NCBI RefSeq assembly: GCF_000001735.4
Contig: NC_003076.8
Span: forward strand, 10,850,001 to 10,914,000
From: Arabidopsis thaliana
Taxonomy: Eukaryota > Streptophyta > Magnoliopsida > Brassicales > Brassicaceae
Length of the DNA stretch: 64,000 nt
Reading direction: 5' to 3'
Part shown: in pieces, positions 36,045 through 46,289 of the stretch
Numbering within the stretch: the first letter of the stretch is position 1
Layout: every line of letters begins with the position of its first letter
The notes under the pieces: model-generated
Told to the model about the DNA's origin: nothing
Databases searched by the model: none
Seen by the model: only the letters and a program-made list of their open reading frames with translations
Translations under genes and position numbers: made by a program

Positions 36045-38108
36045 TATAACGTCCCCGAATCGTCCTATGGTCAGACAAGCCATAGGCGACCCAGTTACGC
36101 TATAATGAAGATGATCGACCACAACTTATTAGAGATTCCAAATGAATTCGGTTCCTTAACCAAATTATAATGGACCCTCTTCTCACTAGGAACATCACTT
36201 AGGCTTGCTGACCCTCGTGATATTCTAGTGTTGAGCGACCTAGACTAGGTCTTATATCATTTAACACTCGGCTGCTTTTAAGAAAACACTTTATACATAG
36301 TATATAGCTTATACTTTGCAAAGAGTTAGCAAAAAATATATCTGTATGTCGGATCCTTGTTAAAATTTACATAATAACAAGTAATTTTTGCAGAGGCAAC
36401 ACAAATATCCTATTTCTGACAATTCCTAGTGTTCGTCTCCCTGCTAAGGTCATCCCTCTATGGTTACCTGTAAGACAAGTAGAATCATGAGTAATCTAAC
36501 ATTACTCAGTGAGCTGGGTCTATGCACAAATAAATCTCTAAGGTTGAATCAACTCATTAAGTAAACCTAACCATCAGAGATCACGGAACATGCAGCAAAC
36601 GTATTATCATATACTTATAATAATACCAGAAGATGCAGCCGAACTAGACACATGAATGAACCTTGGGCCCAACATACTGCCATCCTTACCAAAAACGTGC
36701 ACCACAACATCAGCACAAACTCCCGCATACATGTATACATGTTCTCCACACGTATGCTACCACACACACGTACGTGCACACCCACACCACACGTACGTAC
36801 ACAACTGTGAACACCCGAGCTATAGCCACAAAGGCTTATAAACGGAACATCACTCTAATGCATCGTCATGCATTACCCGGCATACGCTCCTTGTCTTGTG
36901 CCATCATGTAAGTGACCACTCAAGGTCAAGACTTACTAACACAATCACAACACAAAAAGGGAGGCAACAACTTACTCTAAGCATGATGGTATCGGGTAAA
37001 CCCTGAATACCACTTAGACACAATAACCTCATCCAATACCTAATATAAGTAGTTTACCATACCCAAACAAGTATAGCACAATCAAGTACCAATTCACGTA
37101 TTTATATATATGCATAATATATCAAGGACTCATTCACAACTTCATAGTATATTTCATATAAGTATAACAATCTAACAAGGCAAGTAAGCCCTCGAATCAA
37201 ATCATTAATCATCAAGTAAACTTAATTACGTCCTTATTCACTTAGCCTAGCCATGCACCAATTCATTTTATCCCTTAACGTTATTAACTATCAAGTTCGT
37301 CAAAATGCCCATATCATTTTAAGGTTCAAGTTCAATTTAGCCGAATTCCAATTAGTTAAGTCTAAGTGAGTAAGCATGCATATGATCTAAAAACTAGCTA
37401 TAGAAAACATGCAAACAAACACACAATTCGTCACAAACTCACGGATTCGGTAAGGTTTCTTAGTCGCAGGCAAGACTTCTCGATCATGGTCGACAATTCT
37501 TTACCCACGGACGAGTTCCCTCGACCACATGCAATGATTCCCCAGTAGTTGACAAAGTTCTCTCGACCACGGGCAATTTTCTATCGATTCGGGGAAGTTT
37601 TCTCGGTTTCGGACAACTTATAAGTCAAATAAAAATGAAAATAGGCGAAGTTTGGCATCTATTTATAGTCCGCCTCAACTACCCATGCGGCACCGCAAGC
37701 CGCCACACATCAGGACAGCTATCGCACCCGTGGGCGTCAAGTGCCATAGTCGACGGCGTGGTGACAAGTGGCGACGGGTGTCACTCCACCGCCCCATCAG
37801 TTTCGGCCCCAAGACTCAGCCGACTTCAGCTCAAAGATTAGTGACTTGAGCCGCAAGGCACCGCAAGTGAGGTGTCCACACATGTCGGTTCCGCGGGCGC
37901 CATTTTGGGCGGCCAACTTGGTTCTGCGGGACGGCAAAGTTTTGTCCAATCTTTCCCATCTTTGCCCATTCGTGCCCATTCTTGCCCGTTTTTGTCATTT
38001 GATAGTTTGGTACCTTTGGGCACATTCAGTCTATCGGCCGTGTATTCGGTCAACTTTTTCTCATTCGATCCTTGGCCCATGCCCGATGCCTTTATGCGGG
38101 TCACTACA
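36045..38108 (-). mobile_element. Solo LTR, 2064 bp, inserted in the Tat integrase region
   Basis: Host pol reads GGTCACTAC up to 36044 and resumes ACTACTGGCC at 38109. The 5-bp duplication ACTAC lies at 36040-36044 and 38109-38113. On the minus strand the insert starts TGTAGTGACCCGCATAAAGG and ends GGACGTTATA, giving a TG start and a mutated CA end. No internal retroelement genes are present, so this is a solo LTR. The short open frames within it (about 37635-38200) are not credible genes. Confidence 0.85.
36740..36805. repeat. CACGTACGTG palindromic cluster within the solo LTR
   Basis: Alternating ACACACGTACGTGCACACC and CACACGTACGTACACAAC motifs form a purine-pyrimidine alternating, partly palindromic tract with two ACGTACGT cores. 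Confidence 0.6.
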
Positions 38109-38921
38109 ACTACTGGCCAACTATGCTGCCGGACTGCGAGGCTTATTCGGCGAAGTGCAAACCATGTCAGCGACATGGCCCGATGAAAAATGTGCCACCT
38201 GAAATGTTACCCTCAGTAACAGCTCCATACCCGTTCATGTGAAGGGCCATGGATATCGTAAGACTATTTCCTCCTTCGTGATCCAAAAGGTTTATGCTGG
38301 TGCTAACTGACTATTTCACTAAATGGGTTGAAGCGGAAGCATATTATGAAGTCCAGTCGCCTGCGGTCATCGCATTTATCTGGAAAACATTATTTGTCGA
38401 CACGGTCTTCCGTATGAGATCGTAACAGACAACGGGAAACAGTTTGTCTCGCTCATCACAAAACAAATTCCTCACCAAGTGGAACATACGTCTTAGTAAC
38501 TCGACGCCGAGGTACCCTCAAGGAAATTTACAAGCCGAGGCAACGAATAAAACCATCATAGCTGGAATCAGAAAACGACTTGGCCCGAAGAAAGGAAATA
38601 GGGCGAATGAACTGGAGGGGGTGCTCTGGTCATACTGAACTACTCCTCGAAGACCTACGGGGCTATCTCCATTCTCCTTGGCTTATGGAGTCGAAGCAAT
38701 GACTCCAAGTGAGGCAGGAACTCCAACCTTGCGCATATGTATGATGACGGACGATTCCAGACTCAATAACTGGCTATTACACGATCACAACGACTTTTCG
38801 AGGAACCTCGAGATCAAGCTCTAGTTTGGATCCAGAACTATCAGAACGCAGCGGTGAAGTACTACAACTAGAATGTCCAAGAACACCGTTTCAATATAGG
38901 TGACCTCATCCTCCGAGAAAT
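38109..38921 (+). pseudogene. Tat-lineage gypsy pol, second part (integrase)
   Basis: After the solo LTR the frame resumes with the integrase zinc-binding end (YWPTMLPDCEAYSAKC, then KPCQRHGPM) and SVTAPYPFM. The catalytic core follows in shifted frames: [71 protein letters not shown] and YGVEAMTPSEAG. It ends near LREI at 38920. Multiple frameshifts and stops make it dead. It is cut at 38922 by an LTR fragment. Confidence 0.8.
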
Positions 38922-39280
38922 TGATATATCCCTATTTTTACTGATTTTATCTATGTTTTAGGTTTAGGATTTTAAGTCTTTATGTTATTTCTCGAGTCTT
39001 TTTAGTGTATTTTCATGTATTCTATGCAGTGGGACAGCGATAGAGATGAGGAGACATTTTGGAGCAAAAGCTAAGGAAAAGGAAGCTAAGGACGATTTTG
39101 GATTCCTGATTCAGAGAGAGTGTCGATCGATGCCCAGCAAAGTCCATGACGCTTTCAAGTTTACAGAAGTAGAAATTTGCCCAAGAAGACTTCTTTATTT
39201 GCATTATTAGTCTTTGGACGTTTTATAGGGTTTATATATTTTTTTAGAGGTCATTGTTTAGACCTATCACTTTTCTATCA
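38922..39280 (+). mobile_element. LTR fragment, same family as the solo LTR at 58590-59787
   Basis: It starts TGATATATCCCTATTTTTACTG, matching the LTR start on the minus strand at 59787 (TGCTATAACCCTATTTTTACTG). Similarity continues through TATGTTTTAG, GATGAGGAGACATTT, the GTCGATCGA motif, TCCATGACGCTTTCAAGTTTACAGAAGT and AGAAGACTTC to about 39275. Only about 350 bp of a 1.2-kb LTR remain; the 3' part is missing. Confidence 0.8.
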
Positions 39281-39369
39281 AGATGGCCTCGCGAAGCCAA
39301 GCTGGTCAAGAGACATGTTAAGATCAGTCGCTCCAAATTCGATGACCTCCAGGGCATCAACCTTATCGT

Positions 39370-41421
39370 TCCCTTTCTAGGTTAAATTCTTGAGGTCATC
39401 AGTTCAAACTCTGAAATCACTTCGCCTCTTTTCATCCGGATTCTGACTATCTCTTCTGCACCATGGGCCTGATTCAGAGCGTCCACCTTTGGCTTAACAA
39501 CCTCTTCTTGCTCGGTGAGGTAGCCTTCATTTTGTCGAGTCGAGCTTGAGCCTTCCAAGTAATACGCGCGACCTTGGCAGCTCAGTCACCCTGAAGTCTG
39601 TTGCATTCCTTTTCCATGTACTCCTTGGCAGCAACAAGTGCGATCTGCAGCTTCTCGACCTCCTATGAGAGCTCGGCCTCACAATTGTTGAGCCAGGCGA
39701 TCTAATCATTCAATGAATCGACCTTCGCCTTATTTGTCTCAGCAGCCACCTTCAGAGTGGCCATCTCCTTCATGTCTACGTCATACCTGATCCTCGTCTG
39801 GTCGACGCTTTTCTTTAAATTGAAGAAGGCGTCTATGTCCGCAAGCTTTAGTTTTAGCTTACAATCGTAGGTGGCGATCAGGTTGTTGGCAAGCGTGGTC
39901 AAAATGTATAACAGATGGTCATGTTAGAAATAAACCTCTAAGGATGATCTGGCAAACTGATGGTACTCTTCTCTTAGTACCAAGTCGTCAGGATTGGGAA
40001 GCGCATTCGCCCCAGGGAGCATCAAGTTGCGCCATAGGTGACTGGCCGCTTCCTGGTCCCTCATGAGGAACCGATCTCCAACATACTTGAATGAAAATTG
40101 ATCAGGGTTGATAGATTCACCCCTAGATAAGCAGAAGGTCTTGGGTGGCGGAGCTTCGTCGGTCAAAACGGCATCAGAGGTTGATCTCTTCTTGGCCTGA
40201 TTAGCCATTCCTTTTCCTTTCTCTTCACGGGACTTCCTTGTATTCTCGTGTTTCGCAGGAGTTTCATCTCTGGTTGGATAAGAGATGGTCTGGAAAACGT
40301 CGACCTGTGTATTCTCAGGCGCGGTGACTTGAGCAACAGCAGGTCAGTCACCCGCATTAACCTGTACAGCTTGAGGTGCGACTACCTGAACAACAGCAAC
40401 TTGAGCCTGATCATTGTCAACGATCACTAGAACTTGAGCATCTTCTGCCCCTTCAATAAGTAGCAGGTTCTGGGTATCTTGAGCGACCTGGTTCTCGTCG
40501 AGAACCTGATTGATATCAGAAGAACCGGGGGTTGTGGTAGTTAGCGCCAGGGCTGATGCGTTAAAAGGAAGAGGATTCTCTTCTCAGACAGGAGCTTGAG
40601 GAGGCGGTAGATTCATAAGCCTGGAGGCGAAGTTGACAAAAGATTTCCTGACTTTTCCCATAATGCGGGCGACTCGTAGTCTGTTGACGCTTTTCCACAT
40701 ACGATTTCGAGCTCGGAATATTGCCGCTCTAACTTCCTCGAACTTCGCTGGGAATTTTTGGCTGGCTTTGTAGCGATCTGAAATAAAAAGAAAAGACCAT
40801 AAGAGTAGATACAGATCGCCGCGGGAGTAAGCTGGGAGATCGCCAAACGACGGCAAGAGAGGAAAGAAATAATTAAAGACGGAATCGGGCACCATAGATG
40901 GCACTGCTTGAAATACGCCTCATGGAACCAGACATAGCCCTTTGGGGGATTCCGTGGGTGGTCATCTGTTCTGGGAATCATGTCAGTAATCCCATAATTC
41001 ACAAAACCACAGGAGGTCAGCATGTCGCGATAGAGCGCTCCGTGGAAAGGGTCGGATTTGCGGCGATCTTGTCGTTCTAGCCGACGATCGGGTCAAGATT
41101 GAAGTCAACAATCTCAATCGAGAGTAGCTTCGCCTCAACCTCGGCTTCAGTATACTTAGGATGACCGTCGTACTCGTCTTCTATATCGATGATGCATTCA
41201 AATCGATCTAAGCCATCCACCAGTTCATCATGGGGAATAATCAGATTTCCACCATCTTCTTCTCGATCTGGCTCATCCCTTAACGTCGGGATGTCAATCT
41301 GATTGGCTCGACTAGATTGGGCCTCATCTCCTCGGCTTTGAACAAACCGAGAATTACGACGAACTAACATAATAGTCTCACTGTCATAAGAGGAGCAGGA
41401 GACAATAACTGCCTTACCCAT
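39370..41421 (-). pseudogene. Antisense gene of Tat element with putative gypsy-type transposon domain
   Basis: Minus-strand gene starting at the ATG at 41421 (MGKAVIVSCSSYDSETIMLV). An acidic segment runs to a stop at 41077-41079. A domain like the plant 'putative gypsy type transposon' family (Transposase_28) follows in another frame at about 40830-41060 (PPKGYVWFHEAYF, PSLIISFLSCRRLAISQLTP). Then come a Gln/Ala/Val-rich linker (about 40320-40500), FSFKYVGDRFLMRDQEAASH (about 40030-40110) and a long coiled coil (LKLKLADIDAFFNLKKSVDQ, VAAETNKAKVDSLND) to about 39400. It lies antisense to pol, between integrase and 3' LTR, as known for Tat elements. Stops and frameshifts disable it. Its function is unknown. 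Confidence 0.7.
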
Positions 41422-41549
41422 GGTCCTGAAGTTGTCAAAAATCAACGAAAGCACAAAGAACAGAAAATAGTTCGTAGGAGAAGGAGCGAGAACTACCTTC
41501 GATACTTCTTTTGCAAGCGGCGGAAAGTGAAGAAAGAATGGGTTGATCG

Positions 41550-41561
41550 AATTTATATAGA
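41550..41561 (-). promoter_or_regulatory. TATA box of the Tat antisense gene
   Basis: The minus strand reads CTATATAAATTC about 130 bp upstream of the ATG at 41421. This supports independent antisense transcription from inside the element. Confidence 0.5.
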
Positions 41562-41790
41562 AGGCAATGTGCGGCAGACCTACAAAAATAATCATTAGAC
41601 CTACAAGACGGTTCGGTTGCCAAACTCCACGCGTGCGTGCGGATGCCAGGCTATGACACGTGTTGGAGACGTCCGAGAATATGAAACGATTCAGAAATCT
41701 AATGATTAATTCACACATTCCTAAGTTATAAACAAAAGATTGACTTCCTAAATTCGGAAGTTCCGGATTAAAGTATTCGGATCTCCCGAA

Positions 41791-41800
41791 CTGGGGGAGG
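41791..41800 (+). promoter_or_regulatory. Polypurine tract of the Tat element
   Basis: CTGGGGGAGG lies six bases before the LTR start TGTTGGTGC. This is the expected plus-strand primer for reverse transcription. Confidence 0.65.
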
Positions 41801-41806
41801 CCTAAT

Positions 41807-42357
41807 TGTTGGTGCAAGAATTAACACCTCCGAAAATACCAGCTTAAACCGGAGGTATTGTGAATAAAATCGAGAATTCGACTAAACCGGTGTACCCCAG
41901 TTAACCTACCAAAGCAATGAGGTCGCCAGCCGATCTAATTCAGCAGTTGGAGATCGCCCAGCCGACTTCCTGAATTGAAGAAAAAGAAGACTTCCATGTA
42001 AACTAAGAGAATGTCATGAAGAATGGAAGGAATGAAGATTCAAGCTTTAAATAATTAGAAGTTTAGCATATCTTTAAACCATCTAAGTGTATAAATAGAG
42101 GGATTTGTCCTCTATTCAATTCATCTTGAACTTAATACTAAAACCCTACTTTTCTGAGAGAACTCTTGAGCAAAAATCCTAGCTTCCTTCTCAAGCTACC
42201 ATGTTCTTCTTTCGTATCGAGCCTTTGATTACTTTTGAGCCTAAGAGAGAAGTAAATTTATCTAAACCCTTAGTATAAATTCATTGTTTGATTTACTGAG
42301 TCAATAATCATTTAGGTGAGTTCCTTGGATTCACTCTCTTCTGTATAAATGGACACA
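41807..42357 (+). mobile_element. 3' LTR of the Tat-lineage (ATLANTYS-like) element
   Basis: Starts TGTTGGTGCAAGAATTAACACC and probably ends AAATGGACACA. A TATA box (GTATAAATAGAGG) sits near 42090 and is followed by ATTTGTCCTCTATT. It is closely related to the LTR starting at 43705. The 5' LTR is lost. Confidence 0.7.
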
Positions 42358-43102
42358 TTTTTGGAAATGTAAGAATATTTAAAATAAATGTTTTGAAACA
42401 ATATAAACTCAATGCATACATTTAAGATAATTTAACTAAAAATAATCAAAGATCATAATATTTGAAGTCAAAGATTAAAAGAATTGTTTTCATTTGCGTG
42501 TTCATCAGCTTTTCTAGTGTAGACATTTAGTTGCTAAAGAAAAAAAAAGTGATTTAAAATTTTCAAATTATTTATGTATTTTATGTTAGGAACATACCAT
42601 ATACATTCCTATGTTTCCAAGTTATTTACTTATTAAGGTTCCAAATAAACAACACAAAGGTTCATTCTGTTTTTAAAATGAGATTTATAGAAATCGTCTT
42701 TTCCCAAATGTTCAGACGAAGATTCCATCAAATCTACATTTGAGCTATACCCAAATTTCTGTAAATTATTTTAGTATATTTGTCAAACTGTGTTAAATTT
42801 TAATATTTTTAATTCAGTCTACATATTATAATATTTTTGTTTGAAAAATATACATATTAATAATACAAATGTATTATAGAAATATGATTTTGATGAAATA
42901 TGGGTAGTACTTATATTTTATTAACTAAGAAATGTTCTCAATTTTTAGATCATTAAACGGAATATAATATATTTACGTTTAAAAAAATAGATAGAAAATA
43001 AATACTGAAGATGAAGAATCCACTATTTTTGAAGAGACGGTCTTACATTTTTAGTCGGAGAAAATGGCACAGACCCCTCCTCTCTTCATGTGGAAATGGA
43101 AG
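42358..43102. other. AT-rich intergenic stretch
   Basis: No gene or defined repeat is seen. AT-rich sequence fills the space between the Tat 3' LTR and the hAT MITE. Confidence 0.4.
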
Positions 43103-43398
43103 TAGGGCTAGCCCTAAGCACATCAAAGTGAAATATTTGCTGTGGTCCAAAATTTAAGTGGCCCATTAAGGAACAAATTTTTTTATATGTATAATTCATA
43201 TAAAGAGTTTCATAACAAAGAAACACAAACCCAAAGTCTAATAGATTTTTGTATGGGCTGATTTTTATATGGGCTGCTTAATTAATAAACAAACCTATTT
43301 TTTAATTGGTTTTGTACTTCTTGTATGGTATGACAATGGAAAATTTTGGCCCCCATTTTTGTTTTGCTCTAACACAATTATTCTCAGGGTCGGCCCTG
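43103..43398. mobile_element. hAT-type MITE, 296 bp, with 8-bp target duplication
   Basis: Ends are TAGGGCTAGCCCTAAG (left) and, in reverse, CAGGGCCGACCCTGAG (right), which match at most positions. The CAGGG/TAGGG start is typical of hAT elements. Flanks are AATGGAAG (43095-43102) and CATGGAAG (43399-43406), a 7-of-8 match to the 8-bp duplication expected of hAT. There is no coding capacity. Confidence 0.75.
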
Positions 43399-43406
43399 CA
43401 TGGAAG

Positions 43407-43704
43407 CTCCTTCTGGGTTATGAAAATGATCCTTCCAACATGTATTAATTGTCATATGTTTGATACATATAATATAGAACTATTTTCGATAGTGAAAACA
43501 CCGGAGGAATGGCCCGCTTTTTCTCATTTTTAAGATGAGATTGATATGCTAAGTGATTTGTTTCCTTTTTACTAGCTTTCTAGAATGCATGCCTCTTGTA
43601 ATGATAAGGCATATTGCCTAACTTGTTACTCTAAATTTTAATTATATTTTCTGAAATTTCTTTTGTTAATATGTTTCCTTTATATTGGGTTACTAACACA
43701 TGAT
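43407..43704. other. Spacer between hAT MITE and LTR
   Basis: No feature is recognised. Confidence 0.4.
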
Positions 43705-44200
43705 TGTTGGTGCGGAATTTAGCACCTCCGACAATACCGGCCTAAACCAAGGAAATTACAAGTTAAATTGAGAATTCAGTTAAACTGGATACCCAAGTTT
43801 AGCATGTTAATTGGTTAAATTTAAAGAGGTCGTTCGCCTATCTCGACCTGAAGTAGGGAAATCGCCAGCCGACTTCGTAGTTCGAAAAGAAGTTATTCTC
43901 CCTACCAAAAAAAAGAAAAAAAAGAAGCTTTCCTTTTTGGATAAAGGAGAATCGCCAAAAAATAGAAAAATAGAAGATTCAAGCTCCGAATAATAGAAAG
44001 TTTAGTTTATCTCTAAACCGTCTTAATATTGTATAAATAGAGGAATTTGTCCTCTATTTTAGACATGTGTAACTTATTACTAAAAACACTACTTTCTCTA
44101 TTGTTCTTGAGCAAAATCCTTACTTAGCCTCAAAGCAATCTCAAATTCATTTGTAATCAAGTCCTTGATCAAGCTAATACAAGAGAGTTAATTGAAATTT
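43705..44200 (+). mobile_element. Second ATLANTYS-like LTR, 3'-truncated
   Basis: Starts TGTTGGTGCGGAATTTAGCACC and aligns along its length with the LTR at 41807. It shares the GTATAAATAGAGGAATTTGTCCTCTATT promoter region near 44030. The 3' end is lost where the hAT gene fragment begins. It probably stands alone as a solo LTR or was truncated by rearrangement. Confidence 0.75.
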
Positions 44201-44210
44201 TTTTTCCCCT

Positions 44211-44704
44211 TTAAACAAATTCAGTATGTGATTTTTTTGAATCAACAATGACCAAGGACATGTTTTCTGAAGCTTCCCTGAAAACAGACTCAAAACACTT
44301 AGACAACTTCAACTTACTAGTCTCATCATCTCCTTCTCCATCACGATGAAGGACATGTTCTTGACCCTGATTGGTCTCATTCCAAGCCAGGTACTCCTTG
44401 CAGATTTGTTGATGATTCTTTAGAAATGTTGTACCATTTGATTTAGCACATGCCATAGTTCTAGCACAATAGTGACATCTATATATGTTCCTATTATCCG
44501 GCTCTCTTGTGTAATGTTCCCAGACCCAAGACCTAGTTCTTGGATTCTTCTTCTTTGACCTAGAACCTCGAAAGAACTGTCTGCACTTCTAGGAATCCCT
44601 TTCGTTTTGCTTACATTTTCAGGAGAATCACACTCTTCAGTTTCTATTCCCTCATCATAGGCATCATCATTTCCATATCCTTCATTCGGGTTTGAAGAGT
44701 CCAT
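44211..44704 (-). pseudogene. hAT transposase-like gene, N-terminal BED zinc finger fragment
   Basis: Starts at the ATG at 44704 (MDSSNPNEGYGNDDAYD). After a frame change near 44590 it reads KNPRTRSWVWEHYTREPDN, then CHYCARTMACAKSNGTTFL and NHQQICKEY. That is a BED-type zinc finger: C-x2-C, then H and C, with W and H/Y at the conserved positions. BED fingers are the DNA-binding part of hAT transposases and their domesticated relatives. The dimerisation and catalytic regions are missing because the LTR at 43705-44200 abuts it. The upstream leader exon and intron are preserved. Confidence 0.75.
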
Positions 44705-45240
44705 CTATAAAATAAAAAACCCTGACAGATTATCAGATTTTAAACTCATAAGCATCCTCAGTTTCAGACATGATATGAAAATCTCGAAAAAAAAAAAAAA
44801 AAATAGGAAAACAATCTCAGATTCTCAGTTATAAACCCTATTTCAAAAATTCACATACATACTCATTTATACACTCTAAACCGAAGCAAAATCGAACTTA
44901 ACTCAATCAAACAATCTAAGTTATAAACCCTAATTCGAAATTCACATACAATCCCATTTATAGACTGTAAATGGAAGTAAATTCACACTAAATAACAGAG
45001 ATTTGAAACCAAAGGCAAACAAAACATAAGGTGAAAAAAATCAAACTAATATAGAAGAGTAACCCTAGAAATTACCTGCTAATGATTTCTCCGTGAAGTT
45101 GCAAGAGGAAACAAAGTTGCAAGTCGTCGGAGACTAGAAACGAAGAGTGAAATGCGAGTGGAGGCGACGAGAGAAATGCGAGAGAGAGAAAGTGAGGTGA
45201 GTGAAACATTAGGTATATATACCTAACCAGATTAGGGTTA
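44705..45240 (-). other. 5' UTR, leader intron and promoter of the hAT-like gene
   Basis: On the minus strand a donor GCAG|GTAATTTC at about 45074-45075 and an acceptor TATAG|ATG right at the start codon define a leader intron of 44705-45075. The upstream exon (45076 to about 45200) is purine-rich. An oligo-A tract of about 17 bp lies near 44790. Beyond 45240 lie ACCGAA/CCGAAA repeats. Confidence 0.5.
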
Positions 45241-46285
45241 GAAACTTAGGGTTAAGAAATTAATTTCAGGTTTATTCGGTTATCCGAATTAATATCGGCT
45301 CGATATGAACCGAACCAAAACCGAAATTAAAATCATATACAAACCAATGGAATTTTAAGACATAACCGAATCTGATCTCAATCACAATTTTAAACTCAGG
45401 CCTAGTATATGTGATAATTGTAGAAGAAAAATCACAATTTTTAATGGAATTCTACCAAAGGAATCTAATTTCTAAGCATCTAATATAGTAAAGTAAGGTT
45501 TCCCTTCAAAACCAAGCTCTTAGAGGATGACCATGGCATCCCTCCTTTTGATATGTGTCATTCTCTCAAATCCAAATACATCATGTTTCTACATTTGTTT
45601 TTTTTTATCAGAAAGTCAACAAATCAATGTCAAATTACTTTATGCCGAAACAAAAATATCATTATATTTATTTTATAATTTTAAGCTAAAAGATCAATTT
45701 ATTTTAAGATGTAAAGCAAGAAGATATCCTTTTATCTTATAAATCACAAGTCAGACTTGCCACATAGGTTTCTATTTTTTATTTTTAACGCGATTAAACA
45801 AATAGTTGAAATCGTGCAATAAACAAACACAACTCATGGCTATCTAAGCATTTTTCAATAACGGATTATGGTCAAAAATTTATATTGCAAGCCCAACCCA
45901 GTTTTTAAGCACAATACCCCATCTTAATTCATAGTATTTTGCAAGGTTTTTTTTCTCTTTCTTCCTCATCTATCGACAACTTTATTCAAGAAAATCTCCG
46001 TCAACTATCAAAAAAATCTAATCCCTAATTTTGCTCCCACTAACACTTCCACGTTCAAGCTAATTTATAACTGATTCATCTTCTATTTAACTCCAATTGT
46101 AGCTACATCTTATGTTGATTTTTCATATTCTTTTACCCTTTTTGATAATTCAGAATTGAAGATGCTTCTGGATTTTACTCATGTTTCACATCTAAATTCT
46201 TCAAAAAAAATTATGAAAGATCAGAGCTTGAATATCCCGGACTTGGGATTTTTATCCCAAAGACAAACCTGAAGTAATTCTCGGC
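45240..46285. other. AT-rich stretch and leader of the RPA-like gene
   Basis: No gene before about 46200. The segment from about 45990 resembles the stretch at 62190-62290 (CACTAACACT...CAACG, then TTCTATTTAACTCCA), which suggests a shared Helitron leader. Confidence 0.4.
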
Positions 46286-46289
46286 ATGG

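Noticed and set aside
36656..38202. Several overlapping frames of 60-144 codons on both strands
   Set aside because: They lie wholly inside the solo LTR, overlap each other in several frames and show no protein family features.
41077..41817. Single 246-codon minus-strand frame
   Set aside because: Only the part downstream of the ATG at 41421 looks like protein; the upstream half runs through the TATA region and abuts the polypurine tract, so it is leader and promoter, not coding.
45527..45742. 71-codon hydrophobic frame starting MTMASLLLICVI
   Set aside because: It looks like a secreted peptide start, but there is no cysteine pattern or recognised family, the downstream part is AT-rich low complexity, and it lies in repeat-rich DNA.
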